Below are positions 60,176-64,000 of a DNA stretch of 64,000 nucleotides, in pieces. Below the pieces are notes generated by a model. The model had not been told where the DNA came from and ran no database searches. It saw only the letters and a list, made by a program, of their open reading frames with translations. Position 1 is the stretch's first letter, and every line of letters begins with the position of its first letter. The position numbers and the translations under genes were made by a program. This stretch comes from Prauserella cavernicola (GTDB lineage Bacteria; Actinomycetota; Actinomycetes; Mycobacteriales; Pseudonocardiaceae): assembly GCF_016595675.1 (NCBI RefSeq), contig NZ_JAENJH010000002.1, forward strand, positions 372,001 to 436,000, read 5' to 3'.

Positions 60176-61375
60176 ATGTCGCGTAGTCACGGCCACCGGT
60201 TCGCGTGGCTGCTCGGCTCGAGCGCGTTCGGAAACCTCGGCGACGGAATCGGCAAGGTCGCGTTCCCCCTGCTGGCCGCCACGGTCACCAGGGATCCCGT
60301 GCTCATCGCGGGGCTCTCCGCTGCCCAGTTCCTGCCGTGGCTGCTGTTCGCGCTGCCGGTCGGCACCCTGCTCGACCGCATCGACCGGCGCAGCGCGATC
60401 GTGCTCGCCAACTGTGCACGGGCCGTGGTGGTCGGGGGCGTCGGCGCGCTCGTGCTGTTCGACGCGATCTCGATCTGGGTGGTGTACGCGGCGGCGCTGC
60501 TCATCGGGGTCGCCGAGACTGTGGCCGACAGCGCCACCAACGTGCTGATCCCCTTGGTGGTGGAGCGGGTGGGCCTCGCGAAGGCCAACAGCAAGCTGCA
60601 GGCCACCGAGATCGTGGGGCAGACCTTCCTCGGCGGCCCCATCGGCAGTCTCACGTTCGCGCTGTTCGCCGCGATGCCGTTCCTGCTGAACTCCGTCGCG
60701 TTCGCGGTGGGTGCGGCGCTGCTGATGGCGCTGGCGGGCAGCTACCGGCCGCGCGGCCCGGCGCGGCCGGAGTCGTCGCTGCGCACCGACCTCGCCGAGG
60801 GCGTGCGGTGGGTCCGCCGCGACCCGCTGGTCCTGCGGCTCGTGCTCGTCGCGGGTTCGCTGAGCCTGCTGAGCGAGCTGGCACAGGCGCAGCTCGTGCT
60901 CTACGCGCTGGAGGACCTGCGGCTCTCGGCCGCCGCGTTCGGGTTGTTCGCCTTCGTCGGCGGCATCGGAGGGCTCGCCGGCGCGGGAGTCGCCTCGCGC
61001 CTGCTCGACCGCCTCGGCAGGCGAGCCGTGCTCAGCGGCGGGATCGCCGTCTGCGGCCTGGCCTTCGGCGGAATGGGGTTCAGCACCCTGCCCGCCGTGT
61101 CGGCGGTGTTGTTCGGCCTGTTCGCCGCGGGCGTCGTCGCGGTCAACGTCCTGCTCGCCACGGTGCGCCACACGCTCGTACCCGGTGAACTGCTGGGCCG
61201 GGTACTGGGCGTATGGCGCACGGTGGTGTGGGGCTCGCTGCCGGTCGGCGCCCTGCTCGGAGGCGTGCTCACCGACGTGCTCGGCAGCTCCTCAGCCACG
61301 TTCGCGGTCTCGGGCGGGCTCCTGCTGGTGCTCGCCGTCGCCGCGTTCGCGGTGGTGCGGTTCCGACCGGCTTAG
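60176..61375 (+). CDS. MFS transporter, MFS_3/EntS-like
   Basis: 399 residues from ATG 60176. Twelve hydrophobic segments; helix-1 region FAWLLGSSAFGNLGDGIGKV, motif A LFALPVGTLLDRIDRRSAIV, helix-5 SNVLI-type ATNVLIPLVVERVGLAKANS then LQATEIVGQTFLGGPIGSLT, typical of the enterobactin exporter/macrolide efflux group. Substrate unknown. Its stop overlaps the convergent DUF4232 lipoprotein gene by 4 bp. Confidence 0.82.
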   Translation: MSRSHGHRFAWLLGSSAFGNLGDGIGKVAFPLLAATVTRDPVLIAGLSAAQFLPWLLFALPVGTLLDRIDRRSAIVLANCARAVVVGGVGALVLFDAISIWVVYAAALLIGVAETVADSATNVLIPLVVERVGLAKANSKLQATEIVGQTFLGGPIGSLTFALFAAMPFLLNSVAFAVGAALLMALAGSYRPRGPARPESSLRTDLAEGVRWVRRDPLVLRLVLVAGSLSLLSELAQAQLVLYALEDLRLSAAAFGLFAFVGGIGGLAGAGVASRLLDRLGRRAVLSGGIAVCGLAFGGMGFSTLPAVSAVLFGLFAAGVVAVNVLLATVRHTLVPGELLGRVLGVWRTVVWGSLPVGALLGGVLTDVLGSSSATFAVSGGLLLVLAVAAFAVVRFRPA

Positions 61376-62049
61376 GGCGCGTTGCCCGAGCCGGGCTGGA
61401 TGGTCTGCACGGTCAGCTGGTTGCCGGGGATGCCCTCCCCCGCACAGCCCTCACCGGCCATCTCGACGAACACCGACTCGGTCTCCTGCGGCGGGTACAC
61501 GCGCAGGCCGCGAACGTCGGTCGGCTTGCACTGCTCGGGGTCGTAGTTGAGGACCTGCGTGAAGCCGATCTCGGCGTAGGCCGTTTCGCCGGGCTTCAGC
61601 GCGATCGCGTCACCCTTGGTGCCCTCGCGGAACGCGGACGCACCGACCTGGTGGCCGTCCTCGCCCGCCACATACGAGACGCCGGGGTAGCCCTGGATCT
61701 CGCACGGCGCGTCGCCGGTGTTGGTGAACTGCAGCGGGCGGTACTGCGTACCCGCCGCGGCGTCGCCCTGGCCGAGCGCGACCTTGAGGTTGCCCGAGTT
61801 GCACAGGCCCGAGTTCTCCGGCGGAGGAGCGGGCTGCTCCGACTCCGTCGCACTCGGATCGCCGCTCTCCCCTTCTGAAGGCGGCGAACTCGGCTCCTGG
61901 GAAGAGGATTCCGCCGCCGAGGAACTAGGTGGGGTGGATGTGCCACCCGCATTGTCGGTGCCACCGCCGCAGCCGGCCAGCACCACGGTCAGTGCCGCTC
62001 CCGCGGCGGCCAAGGCCAGGTGCGAGACGTCAACGCGCTTGTCGGTCAT
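61372..62049 (-). CDS. DUF4232 lipoprotein
   Basis: 225 residues from ATG 62049 (GGGAGG upstream). Lipobox LAAAGAALTVVLAGCGGGTD, Cys near residue 27. A Ser/Pro/Glu linker to residue 80, then the DUF4232 domain: LKVALGQGDAAAGTQYRPLQ, TNTGDAPCEIQGYPGVSYVA, and CKPTDVRGLRVYPPQETESV. The conserved Cys residues probably form disulfides. Outer side of the membrane, function unknown; common in actinobacteria. Confidence 0.8.
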   Translation of the reverse strand: MTDKRVDVSHLALAAAGAALTVVLAGCGGGTDNAGGTSTPPSSSAAESSSQEPSSPPSEGESGDPSATESEQPAPPPENSGLCNSGNLKVALGQGDAAAGTQYRPLQFTNTGDAPCEIQGYPGVSYVAGEDGHQVGASAFREGTKGDAIALKPGETAYAEIGFTQVLNYDPEQCKPTDVRGLRVYPPQETESVFVEMAGEGCAGEGIPGNQLTVQTIQPGSGNAP

Positions 62050-62161
62050 GAGTGCCTCCCTTGCGTCGTGACTACCCGAGAGACGTGTAGACCACACGGA
62101 GGGTTGCGTGAATTGCTCACCCAAAAGCGCGAAAGTACGTCAAAATTCGCCCGTACGGGGA

Positions 62162-62785
62162 TCAAGAACCCATCGGCACACCGGCCCAGTCGAGACAATG
62201 CCAGCCGCCGTCGTCCCTGGTCTCCAGGCGGACGATGCCGGTGTTGGGCAGCAGACCCTGATCGGCGACGGCGGGGTCCACGTTGCTCGCGAGCCACTCG
62301 GCGCCGAGCCGGATGGCGCCGCCGTGGCTGACCACGACCACCACCCCGTCGGCGTCCACGTCGACGTGCTTGGCGCGCAGGTCACCGATCGCGGTCAGGT
62401 AGCGCTCGTGCACCTGCCTGCCGCTCTCGCCGCCGGGCAGCGCGAGGTCCAGCTCACCGCGGGTCCACGGGCCGACGGTGCCGAAGTAGGTGTCCATCGC
62501 CTCGCTGTCGGAGCGGTCCTCGAGGTCGCCGACGAAGATCTCCTGGACGCCCTCCACGACCTGCACGTCGAAGGCCAGCGACGCCGCCAGCGGCGCGGCG
62601 GTCTGCTGGGCTCGGGTCGCCTGCGACGCGTAGACCGCGGCGACGGACTCGCCCGCGAGCGTGTCGACCAGCTGCTCGGCCTGCCTGCGGCCCAGGTCCG
62701 TCAGCGGAGGGCCTGGAAGCGCGGTGTTGAGCGCTTTGAGCACGTTCGCCTCGCTCTGCGCATGTCTGACCAGGTACAACCTCAC
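62162..62785 (-). CDS. Histidine phosphatase (phosphoglycerate mutase-like, Rv3837c-like)
   Basis: 207 residues from GTG 62785, overlapping the pheA stop (GTGA). Histidine phosphatase fold with VRLYLVRHAQSEANVLKALN: the catalytic His in R-H-A-x-S-E, less common than R-H-G. Second His in VVVVSHGGAIRLGAEWL; Arg of ATRAQQTAAPLA. It lies in the same order as Rv3837c-Rv3838c. Probably a phosphatase for a small phosphoester, not a glycolytic mutase. Cotranscribed with pheA. Confidence 0.82.
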   Translation of the reverse strand: MRLYLVRHAQSEANVLKALNTALPGPPLTDLGRRQAEQLVDTLAGESVAAVYASQATRAQQTAAPLAASLAFDVQVVEGVQEIFVGDLEDRSDSEAMDTYFGTVGPWTRGELDLALPGGESGRQVHERYLTAIGDLRAKHVDVDADGVVVVVSHGGAIRLGAEWLASNVDPAVADQGLLPNTGIVRLETRDDGGWHCLDWAGVPMGS

Positions 62786-63690
62786 GCGAGCTCTCCCTTC
62801 CGCACCGCGTCCACCCACGCGTCGGCGTTGCCGAAATCGTCGTTGGCGGCGCCCGGCTCGATCGTCGCCTGCACACCGTCGGCCCGGGGGTGGGAGCCGA
62901 GGAAGCGCACGTTGTTGCACCGCCTGCGCAGCGCCGCGAGGGCGGCGCCGATCCGCGGCTCGGCGACGTGGCCCTCGAAGTCGATGAAGAACCGGTACAG
63001 GCCGAAGTTGCCCTTGATCGGGCGCGCGTCGAGCCTGGTCAGGTTGATGCCGCGCGTGGCGAGCTCGGCGAGCAGCTCGGCGAGCGCACCGGTGCGGTTG
63101 GCCGCGGCCGCGACGATCGACGTGCGGTCGGACCCGGTCGGCTCCGGCAGCACCCCCGGCGGCCTGAGCAGCAGGAACCGGGTGCGCGCGTCGGGCACGT
63201 CGGCGACCTCGGTGGCCAGCACCCGCAGCGGGTAGTGCTCGACGGCGACGGGCGCGGTGACGGCGGCGTCGTACTCGCCACGCTGCACCGCCACCGCCGC
63301 GGCGGCCGTTGACGACGAGACGACGGCCCTGGCCTCGGGCAGGTTGTGCTCCAGCCACCACCGCACCTGCGCGAGCGCGTGCGGGTGGCTCGCCACCGTG
63401 CGCACCGTCTCGACGTCGTCGCGCGTGAGGACGGTGAAATGCACGGGCAGCAGCGCCTCGGCGACGGCGACGAGCGGCGACTCCTCGGCGAGCCCGTCGA
63501 GGGTGGCCGACACCGGGCCCTCGACGGAGTTCTCGACCGGGACGCACGCGGCGTCGGCCTCGCCCCTGCGGACGCTGGTGAGAGCGGAGGAGATCGTCTC
63601 GACGGGCACCAGTTCGTCGGCGCCCGCGAGGCTGCGAGCGGCCTGCTCGGTGAAGGTCCCCTGCGGTCCGAAATAGGCGATGCGTGGCAC
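62782..63690 (-). CDS. pheA: Prephenate dehydratase
   Basis: 302 residues from GTG 63690. PDT domain: IAYFGPQGTFTEQAARSLAG, AACVPVENSVEGPVSATLDG and the T-R-F motif DARTRFLLL near residue 172. An ACT domain follows (RTGALAELLAELATRGINLT, then IKGNFGLYRFFIDFEGHVAE), with the usual ESRP replaced by DARP. It converts prephenate to phenylpyruvate in phenylalanine synthesis, regulated by phenylalanine through the ACT domain. A TAGCCT box 6 nt before the start suggests a leaderless mRNA. Same position as Rv3838c. Confidence 0.93.
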   Translation of the reverse strand: MPRIAYFGPQGTFTEQAARSLAGADELVPVETISSALTSVRRGEADAACVPVENSVEGPVSATLDGLAEESPLVAVAEALLPVHFTVLTRDDVETVRTVASHPHALAQVRWWLEHNLPEARAVVSSSTAAAAVAVQRGEYDAAVTAPVAVEHYPLRVLATEVADVPDARTRFLLLRPPGVLPEPTGSDRTSIVAAAANRTGALAELLAELATRGINLTRLDARPIKGNFGLYRFFIDFEGHVAEPRIGAALAALRRRCNNVRFLGSHPRADGVQATIEPGAANDDFGNADAWVDAVRKGELA

Positions 63691-63696
63691 GGCATC

Positions 63697-63702
63697 AGGC
63701 TA
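63697..63702 (-). promoter_or_regulatory. -10 box for leaderless pheA
   Basis: TAGCCT on the minus strand, 6 nt before GTG 63690. Confidence 0.5.
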
Positions 63703-63779
63703 CGGCGAGACGAGTTTCACTCGCATAGCCGGTAGGTCGGCCGGTTACCCCGATTGCCGTTTTTTGCCATGCTGTAGAC

Positions 63780-64000
63780 GTGACCGCCGAATCTGGCACC
63801 CACGTCTCGCGCGGCGGGCCGGCCAGCCAAGCCACGCACGGAACCCCTGAGCTGGTGCTGTGCGCGCTCGAACCCGACCTCGTCGCGGCGTGGGAATCCG
63901 TGCGGGACAACGCCGAAGGCCCGGTCAGAGTCCACTCCGGATCGGTCCTGGACGTCGGCGCGCAGGCGGTGGTGAGCCCCGCGAACTCCTACGGCTGGAT
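63780..64000 (+). CDS. Macrodomain protein, N-terminal part (runs off window)
   Basis: Open frame from GTG 63780 to the window end (73 residues, no stop). After a polar start, VHSGSVLDVGAQAVVSPANS then YGW is the first conserved block of a macrodomain (ADP-ribose binding; A-x-V-N/S-P-A-N). The CATGCT box 6 nt before the GTG suits a leaderless start. Divergent from pheA. The rest of the domain is outside, so ligand and activity cannot be judged. Confidence 0.6.
   Translation, partial: MTAESGTHVSRGGPASQATHGTPELVLCALEPDLVAAWESVRDNAEGPVRVHSGSVLDVGAQAVVSPANSYGW

Overview
The window is high-GC actinobacterial chromosome (Mycobacteriales type, most likely Pseudonocardiaceae such as an Amycolatopsis-, Saccharomonospora- or Prauserella-like genus; this placement is inferred from gene content, not from a search). 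The evidence is the arabinogalactan (AG) wall set (Wzm/Wzt, GlfT1, GlfT2, GtrA, DprE1, DprE2, one Emb, UbiA, PAP2, Glf), the proteasome activator Bpa, type VII secretion accessory proteins (EspG, a WXG/PPE-like protein), DUF3558 lipoproteins, and many GTG and apparently leaderless starts. Gene order follows the Mycobacterium tuberculosis Rv3777-Rv3838c wall region as I remember it (quinone reductase, aminotransferase-V-like, Bpa, ABC exporter/GlfT1, GtrA/DprE1/DprE2, Emb, UbiA/PAP2/Glf/GlfT2, HAD, SerS, Rv3835/Rv3836-like, PGM, PheA). No mycolate genes lie in the window.

Layout. 1-8 kb: accessory and housekeeping genes (a DUF2188-like protein divergent from an XRE/ImmA pair, a DUF574 methyltransferase, tRNA-Ser(TGA), MarR, a 520-bp gene-free stretch with a strong terminator, secreted M28 aminopeptidase, quinone oxidoreductase, an aminotransferase-V-fold protein without its PLP lysine). 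8.4-19.3 kb: Bpa, then a block that carries all six steps of CMP-pseudaminic acid synthesis (PseB, C, H, G, I, F), a membrane GT-C glycosyltransferase, an MMPL transporter, a coiled-coil protein and a protein with the sialyltransferase (GT29) L, S and VS motifs. 19.4-22.1 kb: Wzm/Wzt/GlfT1. 22.1-26.1 kb: type VII secretion-associated proteins and a lipoprotein. 26.1-42.4 kb: the rest of the AG pathway, two more GT-C proteins, an F420-type oxidoreductase and a HAD phosphatase. 42.4-51 kb: AMP-ligase-like and DegT-like divergent pair, a large SARP/AfsR-type regulator, a C45 Ntn-hydrolase-like protein and an MFS exporter. 51-64 kb: DUF3558 lipoprotein, Asp/Glu-racemase-like protein, SerS, an SRPBCC/ArsR operon with two operator-like inverted repeats, haloalkane-dehalogenase-like hydrolase, a YjfL/YjfC/YjfM-like trio, septum-formation-like and minimal-zincin proteins, MFS, DUF4232 lipoprotein, PGM, PheA and a partial macrodomain protein.

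How it fits together. DprE1/DprE2 and UbiA/PAP2 make decaprenyl-phospho-arabinose for Emb. Glf, GlfT1 and GlfT2 build the galactan that Wzm/Wzt is thought to export. The Pse block sits inside this wall locus, between Bpa and Wzm, and has its own candidate transferase(s) and exporter. My main inference is that this bacterium decorates a wall or envelope glycan with pseudaminic acid or a related nonulosonic acid, possibly using a bacterial GT29-type transferase.

Limits. Everything was read by eye from the sequence and translations; family names rest on motif recognition, not database searches. Several starts were chosen from a recurring -10 motif (TANNNT) 6 to 8 nt before the start codon.
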